A stretch of 64,000 bases of DNA from Cristatella mucedo (GCA_009760855.2 WPIO01000109.1:657001-721000), one strand, 5' to 3'; shown: positions 26,570 to 37,910, numbered from the stretch's first letter. Numbers and translations: made by a program. The notes: generated by a model from the sequence alone, not told the origin.

Positions 26570-28110
26570 TAATAATAGTAAGAGTAATAATGCACTTGAT
26601 AAAGCGCCCTCAGAGAACTCAATCTCTTTCTAGGCGCTTTACATTTGCTGCAAAGGGAAATGCAACTGAATGGTGGAGTAATATCATGCTCGATAAATAA
26701 CATAAATAACATGGTCAAGGGTGACATGCACAGGGTCAGCATGCAAGTGTGGTTAGTGGCAGCATGCACAGTATCAGCACCCATAAGCACACGAAGGACG
26801 AATCACAGGGACCCACTAAATGCTGTCCTAAATAGGTGTTTTTAGGTTCTTTTTAAATGTGGTCAAGTCACGGGATGTTCTGACGCAAGTCGGGAGTGAG
26901 TTCCAGGCTTTGGGAGCATACGAACTAAATGCACGGTCTCCAAAGGCTTTGAGGTTTGTGCGAGGTATTGGTAAACTGTTGGATTCCGAAAGCTGGTGGC
27001 ACGATACTTGGCCTGGTAGGGAGTAGATCTGAGAGATAGGCTGGAGCCAAAGAATGAAGTGACCTAAAAGTGAGCGACGAAACCTTGAAGTCGATCGGTT
27101 GCTTGACTGGTAGCCAATGCAGGTCGGCGAGAAATGATGTGGCGTGGCAACTGCAACGCTCACGACAGACAAGCCTAGCTGCAGAGTTTCGCACCAGCTG
27201 TAATCGCCTGATTGCACATGCCAGTAGGCCAGCAAGCAGTGAGTTTCAGAAGTCATGACGGGATGTTACAAATGCATGGACCAACTTGGACGTGGTATTC
27301 TTATCTAAACGAGCCCGAATTTTAGCAATGTTATGTAGCTGAAAGTAGGCAGACTTGAATCTGGAGCTGATGTGGTCGTCTAACGAGAGGTCACTTTGGA
27401 ACATGACACCTAGATTTCGAGCTGATTCAACAGGTGATATGCTGGCAGAGCCAATTTTGAGAGTCAGCCTTTCCAATTTCTGAATCACACTGGGTTTGCC
27501 CATAACAAGTTAGTTTTATCATCGTTTAGTTTTAGAAAATTTGCTGCCATCCATGTGCGGATGTCATCAATACATGCAGCAAGTGAGTCGAGAGAATTGC
27601 ATGTGCTCGAAGGCTGGGAGGGACCAAAGGGAAGGTTCAATTGAGTGTCATCCGCATAGAAGTGAAAGCCTAGATTGTGCTTGGCAATCATCTCAGCAAG
27701 AGGGAGACTAGAAACCGTGACAAGAACCGGACCTAGCACTGAGCCTTTACCCATATTTCAGAGGTACCTCGGATGATCTTTGTCCATTCACGTCAATACT
27801 TTGGAGTCTCACACTGAGATAGGACCTGAACCATTGCAGAGCAGTGCCAGTGATGCCCAGGCGAGATTAGAGGCGCTCTAGAAGAACTTGGTGATCGATA
27901 GTATCAAAAGCTGCCGAAAGATCGAGCAAAACGAGCAGAGACACTCTACCTATGTCAGCATTCGTAAGTAGGTCGTTGTACACCCTAAGCAATGCTGATT
28001 CTGTTGAGTGATTAGCTCTAAAGCAAGACTGGAACATACTAGCAAGGTTTGAAGTTTCAATATATGAGATCAGCTGGTCCGCCACGACCCGTTCCAGTGT
28101 CTCTGATAGG
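26570..28110 (-). mobile_element. LINE-A, long reverse-transcriptase copy with tail
   Basis: The minus strand reads ETLERVVADQLISYIETSNL, RANHSTESALLRVYNDLLTN, LDLSAAFDTIDHQVLLERL, GFHFYADDTQLNL, NFLKLNDDKTNLL, SARNLGVMFQSDLSLDDHIS and FGDRAFSSYAPKAWNSLPT. The 3' UTR, stem-loop and an AAT-rich tail end it at about 26570. Frameshifts lie near 27250, 27500 and 27760. It is the most complete LINE-A 3' half in the window, and YADD is intact. Confidence 0.93.
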
Positions 28111-29205
28111 AAACTTTTATGCAGATAACGCCCAGCTGTACTTTGCTTTGATCCCTCCCAGCCATCCAGTACGTCAAATTCTCTCAATTTTGTTGCTGCT
28201 TGTATTACTGACATCCGTACATGCATGGTAGCAAACTTTTCAAACTAAATGATGATAAAACCAACTTACTAATTATAGGCGAAACAAGTGGGATTCGGAA
28301 ATTGCAAAACTGAATGCTCAACATCTACTCTGTCAGCATATCTCCGTGCCGCCTACACGAAATCCAAGTATCCTTCTCCAAAGTTACCTTACTTTAGACG
28401 ACCGCATCAGCTCCACCAGTAAGTCTGCCTACTTTCAGCTACATAACATTGCTAAAATCCCCGCTTGCTTAGACCCACATCCAAGTTGGTCCATGCATTT
28501 GTGACATTCTGTTTCGACTTCTATAACTCACTGCTTGCTGGTCTACGGGCCCATGCGATGAGGCGCTTACAGCTGGTGCAAAAGTTGAGCGAGGCTCGTC
28601 TCGTGAGCGTCACAGTTGCCACATCGCACCGCTTTTCACGGACATGTACTGGCTTCCAGTCAAGCAGCACATCGACTGCAAGTTTCTATCGATTACTCTT
28701 AGGTCCGTCGTTCTTTGGCTCCAGCCTACAGATCAGATCTGCTCCCCCACTAGGCTAGGCATCGTACCGCCCGTTTTTCCGAGCCAGTCATATATCTACA
28801 TCAAATCCTTTGGAGAACGAGTACGAACATAAATCCTTTGGAGACCGTGCCTCTAGTTTGCATGCTTCAAATGCCAGGAACTCACGCCCGACTGACGCTA
28901 CGACATCCCCTGACTTGACAACATTCAAAAGGAAACTTAAAACGGACAAGTTTATTACAGCATTTAGTGGGTTCTTGAGATTCGTTCTTTATGTGGTTAT
29001 GCGTGCATAAGCTGTTCCTGCTGCTACTAGCCATATCTGCAAGTTGACTCCGTAAGCGTCACAGCTACCAATGTTATGCTTGAGGACATTTCGCATGTTA
29101 CGGCTTATCACTAGGTCATGCTTTCTTTACAGCATGTCTAAAGTGTATCTAGGGAGATTAAGTTCTCTGAGGGTGCCATGCAGATGTATTATTATTATTA
29201 AGGCA
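28111..29205 (+). mobile_element. LINE-A, decayed + copy abutting the previous one head to head
   Basis: It begins inside the palm domain (NFYADNAQLYF, with the second Asp changed to Asn). It runs through LVHAFVTFCFDFYNSLLAGL and MYWLPVKQHIDCKFLS to the 3' UTR, stem-loop and ATTATTATT at 29187-29199. It has many frameshifts. Confidence 0.85.
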
Positions 29206-29214
29206 AATGCATAT

Positions 29215-29640
29215 CCGGAATCCCTACCTTGTGTATGTGCGAAATGCATCGTCGGGGTTGGCCTTCGGCTTGAGCCACTCATGAATCGAATCGGCGAGGT
29301 TCGGCCAGTCATTTCCCAATCTCCTTCGGGCAGACGATGGCTTTGGAGAGCTTGAACTTGTTGCCTGATCGGGTCTTCCTTCTAGCTGCAAACTCAGATT
29401 TGGCTGTAAGACCGTACTTACTATCGATGGCTTCATGGATCTCACCGATCATGAAAATTGATGCAATATCAATCATCTCAGCGAAACTTGTTGAAAACTC
29501 TGTCAAATACAGTTGAAATCTTCAGCACAATGCATGGCTACAGGAGCATCCTTAAATCTGCGATCCGAGTCCATGTCTTTGATGCTCGTATCGTCATCCG
29601 CCATATCGTCAAATCCTGCATCATCAATCATGCCCCCTAG
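29215..29640 (-). pseudogene. Unrecognised decayed coding-like segment
   Basis: Minus-strand frames joined by shifts read DDMADDDTSIKDMDSD, then MIDIASIFMIGEIHEAIDSK, SEFAARRKTRSGNKFKLSKA and NDWPNLADSIHEWLKPKANP. The amino-acid texture is protein-like and continuous across frames, which suggests an old retrocopy or transposon gene. I cannot assign a family. Confidence 0.35.
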
Positions 29641-31125
29641 AATTCAAATTGTCTTTTGAGCTAAGCATACATCTGCCTGTTAATCTGCTTCGACTCTGCA
29701 GCAATTGCCATCAGTTGTTACAGGAGCTCAGCTATTTGCTGAGCATTTTCCTGAGTCTCGTTGTCCCTCATCCAGTATGCTTAGCCGCTGTCTGTCTGCT
29801 GTTAGCGATGCAGCACAAAGCGAAAGGTGCGGGCGCAACAAACAAGCGGCAGGTGCGCTGCAGGTGGGCATTTAATTGATCGCAAGCGATCGTTCTCAAC
29901 ATGGCTGCTAGGAGCGTAGTGGCATCCCACGCGTGCACTCACTCCCCCCTCCCCCTGTAATCCCATCCCATCCTCGCCATCCATAGCACGCTATGCGGAC
30001 ACTGAGAAAGCCAGCGACCCGAGGGTGAGCGCCAAAGCAGGAAAGCGAAGACTTCAAGTCTCAGAGGCTGTCCGTGAGGATGTCCATGTTTTGACCATTT
30101 CTTGATGCGATACTCTCTTCTGCTGAAGCAGGCAAAGGTCGCACCAAGGTGCAGCCATGCTCAGCGAGTACGAGCTTGCCGCTGGATTTGAACGAGATAT
30201 CGATCTCGACATTGGCGAAAAGCAGGCGCAAAAGCGCGATATTGAAATATAAAAACTGGGGGAAACGATCTCTCAGCTGAACGGATTTATGACTTATGAC
30301 CTACATTGCATGTAGGTCAGACACCATGACCGGAACAGGAGTTTTTTCGACGTTCCACATATTCACGGGTCGCAAAACTGAGCCTTCGCGCTGCTCGTTT
30401 TTTTTAGCTCATTGACGGAATCAAAAAATATGGACAACTCCTTTCGAAATACTAGAGCGGCGCTGCTGATACAGCTGCATTCGAGATTTTGGACGCTCAG
30501 TCCATGAGTGGTTGCAGTGGCGGTCTCAGTGCCCGGAGACTTAAGTGTGCGGGCGATCCTCCTTCGGGGTTAAAACTGAACTCTGCCTCTGCCTATACAA
30601 GCGCTGGGTGTCAATCAGCAACCTCCCATGAGAAATCTTCACAGGCTTCGGTGTGCGAAGTGGACACCATAATTGAGCCTAGTTAAAAGAGCTCTTCAGC
30701 ACTCTTCACTCAGTACAGTCTTCCCCTCTCTTCACTCGCACACAAACGTAGCCCGGTTTTCGATTCTTTTTTTTAATGCGTCCCTGGAAGGAGGATTTGT
30801 TCCAACTCAGGCGCAGGTTTTTTTTATCGGATGGAACTCAGTATAGAGGCGTCGTGGTGGAGGCAGCAGACTTGACAGTGCCGATGCGGCGGGTGGTTCG
30901 CTCGCTGAGGCAACATTGCAGACGTGGGCCACATTCGTAACAGGTCGCGGACATACACGCGCTGAGGCTTCGAGGAATTTTGGCAACGCCGAAAATTCCC
31001 CGGCATGACTGCCCCGGCTAGGCGGTCCTGGCATTGCGGCATCACCGGCGAAATTGCTCTGCAGCGACCAATGGAGCAGCAGCGGACGAGTTTCGGTGGA
31101 GCAGCAGACGACTTGTCCGCTTTCG
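29641..31125. other. Unassigned spacer
   Basis: A 30-codon frame at about 30157-30252 (starts MLSEYELAAGFERDIDLDIG) looks protein-like but is too short to support. Nothing else is recognised. Confidence 0.3.
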
Positions 31126-31127
31126 TC

Positions 31128-31232
31128 GAGCTGGCCTGGCCCCCGAAGTTAAGGTGCTCGCCCCGACTGAGGTCGTGGGCACGAGCCCCGTGGCACGTGT
31201 GAAGCGCCCGAATAGAGATTAAGTTCACCAAG
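31128..31232 (+). mobile_element. SINE-2 copy
   Basis: Head tggcctggcccccgaagtta, B-box region aggtcgtgggcacgagcccc, then gcgcccgaatagagattaag. The right arm of the stem-loop is disrupted. Confidence 0.75.
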
Positions 31233-31235
31233 GTG

Positions 31236-31375
31236 CACGCCTTTAACGACCAATTTCAAGGTGAAGGCATTCGGTGACCGAAGTCGTGGGCTCGATCGAG
31301 CCCTCTAGCATATATGGAGCGCCCGAATAGAGATTATGTTCTCTTAGAGCGCTGTGCAATCGAGTTGTATTTATT
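31236..31375 (+). mobile_element. SINE-2 copy, tandem to the previous
   Basis: It contains gaagtcgtgggctcgatcga, then gcgcccgaatagagattatg and ttctcttagagcgct, and a T/A-rich tail. It lies directly behind another SINE-2 in the same direction. Confidence 0.75.
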
Positions 31376-31940
31376 TTTTATTGATTTAAGGTGCTCGAAC
31401 ATGATAATACCGGCTGCGTGTTCCAGTCCTGCAATTAGAGGCGATCGTTTACTGCCCTTCAGCAAGCGGAGGCAATAGCGAGGCTCACAAACGGCGATTT
31501 AAATCAGACAGTTTAATCGGACGACCTTTATCTTACTTGACACAGATCGTGGGAATGGCCGCTCTGGCTTTAATCATTTAGCCATTTCATAGAATCTGCT
31601 GTCCTATGAATGAAGCAGTATAAGGCTTGCTACATCGTTCGGCGATTAGGTGACGCGATCAAAGCTCAGAAACCGCAGCTAGCCGTGGCCAGCCGAGACT
31701 GATGCTGTTCCGAAAGATCTGGCACTCTGGCCAGTTTGCTCTGACCCATTTGCAACCGTACAGCAAGAGCAGTAGCGTACGATGCACTACTTTCAAGCCC
31801 AAACTTACAATTGACTAACTATTACTTCAGACATCCAACTACAGTTTATAAGTGTTTAGCAGATCTAGTTCAGATTATTTTCAATTTAGGACCACTACTA
31901 ATCTGCAGCGCTTTCATAATCTGACTGATATAGCATGCAA

Positions 31941-32125
31941 AATGGTGAGCCGTGATGGCACACTGGGTAAGGCGGTTGCTTTCACGGCCTCGGTCCCAAG
32001 GTCGTGGGTTCGATTCCTGCGGTGGGGCGATCCTTTATCGCCACTGCAAGCGGTGGTGATAGCCGTAAAGGCTCTTCTGTCGCTATACAAAAGAGGCTGT
32101 TTAATCAGCTAGGATTTATTTATTT
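31941..32125 (+). mobile_element. SINE-1, intact copy with target duplication
   Basis: It starts ggtgagccgtgatggcacac (A box within) and has the canonical B box gggttcgattcc. The body includes actgcaagcggtggtgatag and the tail is tttatttattt. It is flanked by the 6-bp repeat atgcaa at 31935-31940 and 32126-32131. It is the best model copy of the family, about 185 bp. Confidence 0.93.
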
Positions 32126-32747
32126 ATGCAAGTGTTTCACTGCCGCCGCATTAAATCATTGCAAATCTCGGCCGAAATAATTAAAGAAATCAAGCGCAAC
32201 CGGTAGGTAGGGTAGGTGTCGAAATTTTGCTTCGCTGCCTCGTTAGGCAGTTTAACTTGCTTTACTTACAACGGAGAAATTGAAGATTGACTCTTTAGAG
32301 CTGTCGTCGTATCTGCTTTGATTTCATCTTCATCAGTGGCAGCCGTCATGGCAATGCGCTGGGATTCAATGCGTCTTCTGAAACCATGGTTTTTCAGACG
32401 TTCAGGTCATCAACACTTCACTTGGCTGCAGACAGGCGAGCACCATTAGCTTCAGCCATCTCAGTAGATAACTGAAAGTATCTGAAACTGGAGCGCGATT
32501 ACGTGCATGCATACATACTATTTCTAAATTTATCGCTAATACGATCGCTAAATCAGAGCTCAATTGATGCACGAAAATCAAGGAGGATTACGCCTTCGTA
32601 CGCCATTGCACACTCATCGGCGAATGCGACTTATGAGCTTCACCCCTGGCGTCCTCATCCTGAAAATCAAGGCGCCGCACTCAACAAGTTCCACTCTCGA
32701 TGATGGAATTATCAAAGAAGAAGCCGCAAAACTTTGACAGTCTAAAG

Positions 32748-32938
32748 CAATGGTTCTCAACCTTCCTAATGCCGCGACCCTTTGTACAGTTCCTCATGTT
32801 ATTGTGGCGACCCCCAACTATAAAATTATTGTGTGCGAAATGTGGAAATGCGTGGTTTCCGATGGTCTCAGACAATCCCTGAAAAAGGGTCATTCGACCC
32901 CCAAAGGGGTCGAGCGACCCACAGGTTGAGAACCGCTG
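32748..32938. mobile_element. Non-autonomous hAT transposon, SPIN/URR1-like, 191 bp
   Basis: Terminal inverted repeats are caatggttctcaacc at the left and ggttgagaaccgctg at the right. The flanking 8-bp duplication is gtctaaag / gtctgaag (32740-32747, 32939-32946; 7 of 8 match), the hAT hallmark. The interior contains gccgcgaccctttgtacagt, cgacccccaactataaaatt, ccgatggtct and gggtcattcgacccccaaag. From memory these closely follow the short SPIN/URR1 hAT elements known from mammals, other tetrapods and a few invertebrates. It has no coding capacity. One visible copy. Confidence 0.88.
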
Positions 32939-33403
32939 GTCTGAAGAATATGCTTCCTCGAGTCTGCTAAAATACAAAGACGAGTCTTCGAAAACCAGAA
33001 AGTACGAAATCGACCGGCAATCAAAATGGCGGTGGCGGTGGCCGCCGCTTCGCCGAGCCGGTCGAGCCACAGTAGCGAGGGCGCGGCGTGCGCACCTGGT
33101 TCGGGGACGCGCGCGCGCGCGCGCGAGCGCCGCACCGAACGACGCTCAGCTGCGGCGTGACTCAGCGCGATGCAGCCGCAGCTGTGCTGGCTGCGCTCGG
33201 GACGAGTCTTAATTAAATGAGCGCAAATGCGAGGGTGCGCCGAATGCGTTCGCGGCAGCGCTCGCGAGCGGAGAATGGCCGACTCGAGTTCCTGCGCTCG
33301 CTCTCGACCGCTCGCGACCGCGACTGCGAGCGAGCTGTTCGGCGAGGATTCTGCGCTTGCGCTGTCGTCGCTCCGCACGGAGTGATGGTGAGTGGGGTGG
33401 GGC

Positions 33404-33443
<40 letters not shown>

Positions 33444-33725
33444 TGCCGGCCTCCCTCGTTGCGTTCAGGCCGTTGCACTCGCACCGACGAACCGGACCAA
33501 GCCGGCCTGAGGACCGGACCGGTCAGTCGAGGATGGTTTGACTGTGTCTGCACCTCGAGCAGGGAGCCTCAGCAGCGCACTCGGAGTCGGAGCACTCGCC
33601 GAAGCAGAGCGAGGCATTAGACTCTGCGCCAGCAGACGGTGCATCGAGTGCAGCGCTCACAGCGACTTTTGTTTCTCGAAGCGTTCGTTTCTGCAGCACT
33701 CCGTCGCACTCCGCCCGCAGTCGGA

Positions 33726-33756
33726 GCTCCGAGCGAAGGCAGCCTTCGCTCGGAGC
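33726..33756. repeat. Perfect 15-bp inverted repeat, 1-nt loop
   Basis: gctccgagcgaaggc (33726-33740), a single A, then its exact complement at 33742-33756. Confidence 0.95.
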
Positions 33757-34629
33757 AGTTCGCCACCCGACTTGGAGCGTAGCCGCGCGGCGATGACTCT
33801 CGCGGTCTGCGGAGCTGCGTCCGATTTCTTTTCGATCTCAAGGAAGGTCGTGGGGATGAGGCGATGCCGTTCCGTCTCGCACGCTGGCGCCCGGCGACGG
33901 CGGCGGACGAACGCAGCGACCGCAGCGGCCGCTCGTCCGCGTAGGCGTAGCGGCCGCTGCGGGCCCGCGTAGCTGGCGGTTTCGGGCTGCGCGCCGGAAT
34001 CCGCCGCCGCCGCCGCCACCGTCGCAAGGGGGAGCGGCGGCACCTGGCCGGGGTGCGCTCTCGTACGCTCGCGGTATGCGGTCGCCGCGCACGAGCGAGC
34101 GCACGAGCGAGCCTCCCGAGAATGAAAACAGCGGGCGCTGCAATCTGGGCTTCGGGCTCGTGCGCTGCTGGCACGGCAGAGCTCTCTGCGTTACGCAAGC
34201 GCTCCGCTGGCAGAGCGTTCGCAGCGGCTCGCAGCCGCGCGGAATTCTCGCCTCTCGCTGTTGTCGTCGTTGATCCCCAGCCGCCTTGTAGCACGAGATG
34301 CGCGGGAGCGAGGCAAATATGCGCGGGAACGAGGTGGGTGCAACCGCCGGTCGCGCCACCCACCGAGTCCCCCCTCTTCCCCCCCCCAAAGAGGAACCAC
34401 GAGGATCGCGAGTGCTGCTGCTCCGCATTACGGCGCGAAACGGGCCGCGCGCTCGCGTCGAGGGAGCGACACGGGCCATGCGCACGCGTTGTTTACGAGT
34501 GAGGCGGAGTTCGACGACGGTATTGCGCGAGCGCTCGAGACCGCGGCCAGCAGCAGCGGCGGCAGCAGGTGCAGGTGCAGCGGCCTGGGCCTGCGCCGCG
34601 CGCGCGGCGAGCGCGCGGCCCACGACGAT

Positions 34630-34665
34630 GCGCATCGCTGCGCCGCGCGCGGCGCAGCGATGCGC
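34630..34665. repeat. Perfect 36-bp palindrome
   Basis: The half site gcgcatcgctgcgccgcg is followed immediately by its exact reverse complement. There is no spacer. Confidence 0.95.
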
Positions 34666-34814
34666 CGGGCGAGTGAGGGCCGCCGCCGCCGCCGCCGCTT
34701 CGCCGCCGCGCGCGCGCGGCGAAGCGAAACCTGGAAGATGATGAAAGAAGGAGGCGTCGACGCCAGGGAGCGGCCGGCCGCGATCGCGCGGAGCTCCGCG
34801 CAGCACGAGGTCTT

Positions 34815-34915
34815 AATAGTGATAATGATTATATATTTGATGTAGCGCCATCAGATAACTCAAAGCTATCTTTCTAGGCAATTTTCGTTTGCTGCAAAGG
34901 AAGAACGATCGAACG
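34815..34915 (-). mobile_element. LINE-A solitary 3' end
   Basis: An AT-rich tail (taatagtgataatgattata), then gcgccatcagataactcaaa and tctttctaggcaatt. It is isolated within GC-rich DNA. Confidence 0.75.
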
Positions 34916-35845
34916 GTTAATGTCAGCATGCTCAATGACAGCAACCACGGCACGGTCTGCAGGGGCCCTCCGCGGTCGAATGGCGAGCGAGGTTGTGCTT
35001 GCCGTCTCTCCGCTTCCGTTTTCCTTGCGGCGCGCGCGAGAGAGCGAGGGAGCACGTGGACTGCACGTGACGCGCTTGGGAGGCGTGTCTGGCACGGCAC
35101 GTTCGTCGTTGGCGCCCGAGCAACCGGTCGCCCTCAGCCTTCGCGGCTTTAAGCATTTAAGCCAGCGCTGCCGCCGCCGCGCAAGAGCCGGCGACTGCGA
35201 AAAGTGTCGCCAATTAATAGCCGGTGTGCTCTGCACAGACATTGCAGTCAACTGAAGGTGAAGGCCAGATTGTACCCCAGCATTGCAGCAAACGCAATCA
35301 TCTATCGCCGCCGCCGCAGTGCGAGCCGAAAGTGAAAGCAGCCTTACACAGGGTTAGCTGCCGGACGTCGGTAGCAAGTGCTCCGGATGTGCTAATTAAC
35401 CTCAGTCCCGCTGGTCTTTGCCAGTGACATAATGTCGAATTATCCTAGAGAGTTTTAGACAAAGCTAGTCAACAGTGAAACAGCGGCTCGAGCTAAATCA
35501 GACCGATGCTCCCTATTCGCGGCTCCCTGAATCGTAACGTCTGGAGCCGACTATGCGACAATCAATGGCCGAGGCCTCACGCAAGAAGACGTCATGAGAG
35601 GCAGGTTTTACGCGTCGCCGATATCCGTGACTGGTCGGCTGAGACTAGCACCGTTGTGAGCGTTACGTTTACGGCCAGTTCTGTTCAGACGCGGAAGCCG
35701 CACAGCGCATTTGTAATGCACTCAAATGGATTATGTATTGTTAATATTGACTGGCGACGGTCGATAGACACCTGCGGTGTGCCCGTCCAACGACACCGAA
35801 AACAGCGGGCAGCGTTAGCCGAATGCGGTGGGAGATATAAAGACA
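34916..35845. other. Unassigned GC-rich spacer
   Basis: No gene recognised. Confidence 0.35.
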
Positions 35846-35848
35846 TAG

Positions 35849-35951
35849 AAAGAGAGAGAGAGAGAAGAGAAAGAAAGAGAGAGATGAGAAAGAGAGAGAG
35901 AGAGCAGGAGAGAGAGAAAGAGAGCAGGAGAGAGAGAGAGCAGGAGAGAGA

Positions 35952-35983
<32 letters not shown>

Positions 35984-36037
35984 TGAGAGTGAGAGAGACA
36001 AGATACAAGAGACACAGAGAGAGAGAGAGAGAGAGAG

Positions 36038-36104
<67 letters not shown>

Positions 36105-36126
36105 GAGAGACAGAGACAGAGACAGA
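35849..36126. repeat. (GA)n microsatellite, imperfect, about 280 bp
   Basis: A long run of GA units with interspersed agg, aca and aaag interruptions. The last 70 bp are nearly pure GA, then gagaca units. Confidence 0.97.
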
Positions 36127-36251
36127 GACAAAAAGATTGACGCTAAGATAGAAAGTTAGTCAGGCAGATAGATTTAAATGTAGATAGGTAGATAGATAAA
36201 TAGATAGTTAGATATAGCGAACGAGAGGGGGAACAAGATAGAGACATGAGA

Positions 36252-36253
<2 letters not shown>

Positions 36254-36301
<48 letters not shown>
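36254..36301. repeat. (TA)n microsatellite
   Basis: 24 uninterrupted TA units between two GA arrays. The flanking sequence is itself rich in gata units (36170-36220). Confidence 0.97.
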
Positions 36302-36304
<3 letters not shown>

Positions 36305-36444
36305 GAGACCGAGGCAGAGACGGAGACTGAGAGGTTGACACGTACGTAGAAAGTTAGTCTGCTACATAGATATAAATGTAGAACGAAACGATAGGTAGGT
36401 AGATGGGTAGGTATAGAGAACAAGAGGGGGCGAGGAAAAGACAT

Positions 36445-36447
<3 letters not shown>

Positions 36448-36504
<57 letters not shown>

Positions 36505-36532
36505 CGAGAGAGAGAGAGAGAGAGAGCGGGCA
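36448..36532. repeat. (GA)n microsatellite
   Basis: About 25 pure GA units, then a degraded continuation. Together with 35849-36301 it forms a 680-bp simple-sequence block. Confidence 0.97.
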
Positions 36533-36539
36533 AGAAGCA

Positions 36540-37635
36540 TTCTTTACATGGGGGAGAGACGCTGTCCGCTACGCTGTAACTTGCTTGCGCGTGCCCAAAC
36601 CCTAACGCCGACGCAGCATTTATAATCCCGCATGGCGATGCTCCACCAATTACAGCTGCTGGTAACGCAAGCAGAGGATCTGCGCAAGAGTTGATTGGCG
36701 CACTAGCAGGGACGGCGAGGCGTTGAGGCAGCGCGTTGAACCCCTGACTCCCGCGGCAAGCTGCTGCCAGGAGCGGGCCGACGCCGCCGCCGCCGCTGCC
36801 GCGGCGTCTCGCTGCGGCAGCGGCGGCGTCCTCGGGATGCCGAGTTTGGGCCGCAGTGGTCTGCGTTGGCCTAGCGCTTGGGTTTGGTTTGACCAAGGTT
36901 CAAACCTTGGTTCAAACTAAGGGTTAGGGTTTGGTCTGCCCGCCGTAGCCACATGAGAGCCGGGGCTCTCCGAGCGGTCTCGCGAGAGCCGGCGCTCTCC
37001 CATCGGGCTAATGCGGTCGCCTCCTCCGCCAGTGCGAGCGTCCCGCCGCGATCCGACTCTGCACCCTAAGGTTCCACGGACGATTTTTTTGACTGTCCAC
37101 AAAGACTTCGCGGGCTTCGCAGACTGTAAGATGACGGCTTAGGCAACGGTCCGGTAAGTCCGCTAGCTAGCCAGCCAGCTAAGATGCTAGTGAGACCTCT
37201 CGCAGAACTTTCCCGGTAGCAGCACACCTGAATTGCCTGAGGTAAATTACAAGGCGTTAGGTTTAAAGTGAGTTACAAAGTCGCCTTCAGCGCATTCAGC
37301 GTCGTGCGCGAGTCGAGCGAACGCTAGCCGGCGGCGGCGGCTAGCGGCGAGCGGCAAGATGGCCGCCTTCGATCGCCCTTCAGCAGGCTGGAGCGGGCAG
37401 TCAACAAATGTGTCGAAACATTAAAGGACGGGGAGTGCGTAGCCAGAGCTTCTCCCATGTTCCCATTCTGCTGCTCGCTACACCAAAAGCAGTAGCCATT
37501 CGGCCGAACCGCCGACCCGCCGACCGCCTGCGCGCACCGGCGCCAAATCGTCGCGTTCGCCCGTGGCTGACTGCGGGTTGCGCGTTACTAGGCAGGCGAC
37601 GCTAGCCGGCAGCGCGGGGTTTTGGCAACAGCGCT
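36540..37635. other. Unassigned GC-rich spacer
   Basis: It includes the near-palindrome gaccaaggttcaaaccttgg at 36891-36910 and gagagccgg/ctctcc inverted motifs at 36955-37000. No gene recognised. Confidence 0.35.
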
Positions 37636-37639
37636 GCCG

Positions 37640-37910
37640 TACGTGACTGGAGCGACATATTAGTGGGTCCGCGCAATTCGTCCAAGACGTGCTTATGCAT
37701 GCTGACGCTGTGCATGCTGCCACAAACCATACTTGCATGTTGCCCTGTGTGTGTCACCCCTAACCATTTTATGCTTGTGGTAATTTGAGCATGCTACCGC
37801 TAGTCATTCGATCGTGCTTCGTTTGCAGCAAATGTACAGTGTCTAAAAAGAGACTGAGTTCTCTGAGGGCGCTATATCAAATGTAAAATAATCATTATTA
37901 TTATTAACCA
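37640..37910 (+). mobile_element. LINE-A 3' UTR and tail
   Basis: 3' UTR from tattagtgggtccgcgcaat, stem-loop gactgagttctctgagggcg, tail ATTATTATTATTA. No coding part. Confidence 0.85.

Larger units (their letters stand above)
32950..34810. other. Very GC-rich, CpG-dense block
   Basis: Long frames occur on both strands because stops are rare at this composition. No splice-supported exon is recognised. It contains a GGC run (about 33404-33441), Z-DNA-like CG runs (33109-33124) and several perfect palindromes. It could be a CpG island over an undetected first exon. Confidence 0.4.

Noticed and set aside
31965-32040. SINE-1 heads as functional tRNA genes
   Set aside because: The A and B boxes are present, but there is no cloverleaf with acceptor-stem pairing and the body continues into a SINE tail.
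33217-34845. Several long overlapping frames on both strands (up to 322 codons)
   Set aside because: Stops are rare at this GC content. The translations are Arg/Ala-rich, without domains, and mutually overlapping, and no splice signals support them.
35506-36159. 217-codon frame with a long Arg-Glu repeat
   Set aside because: Most of it is the translated GA microsatellite. The N-terminal part shows no recognisable domain.
36900-36935. taagggttagggttt as a telomeric repeat
   Set aside because: Only about two units of TTAGGG occur, inside a palindromic stretch. No array is present.
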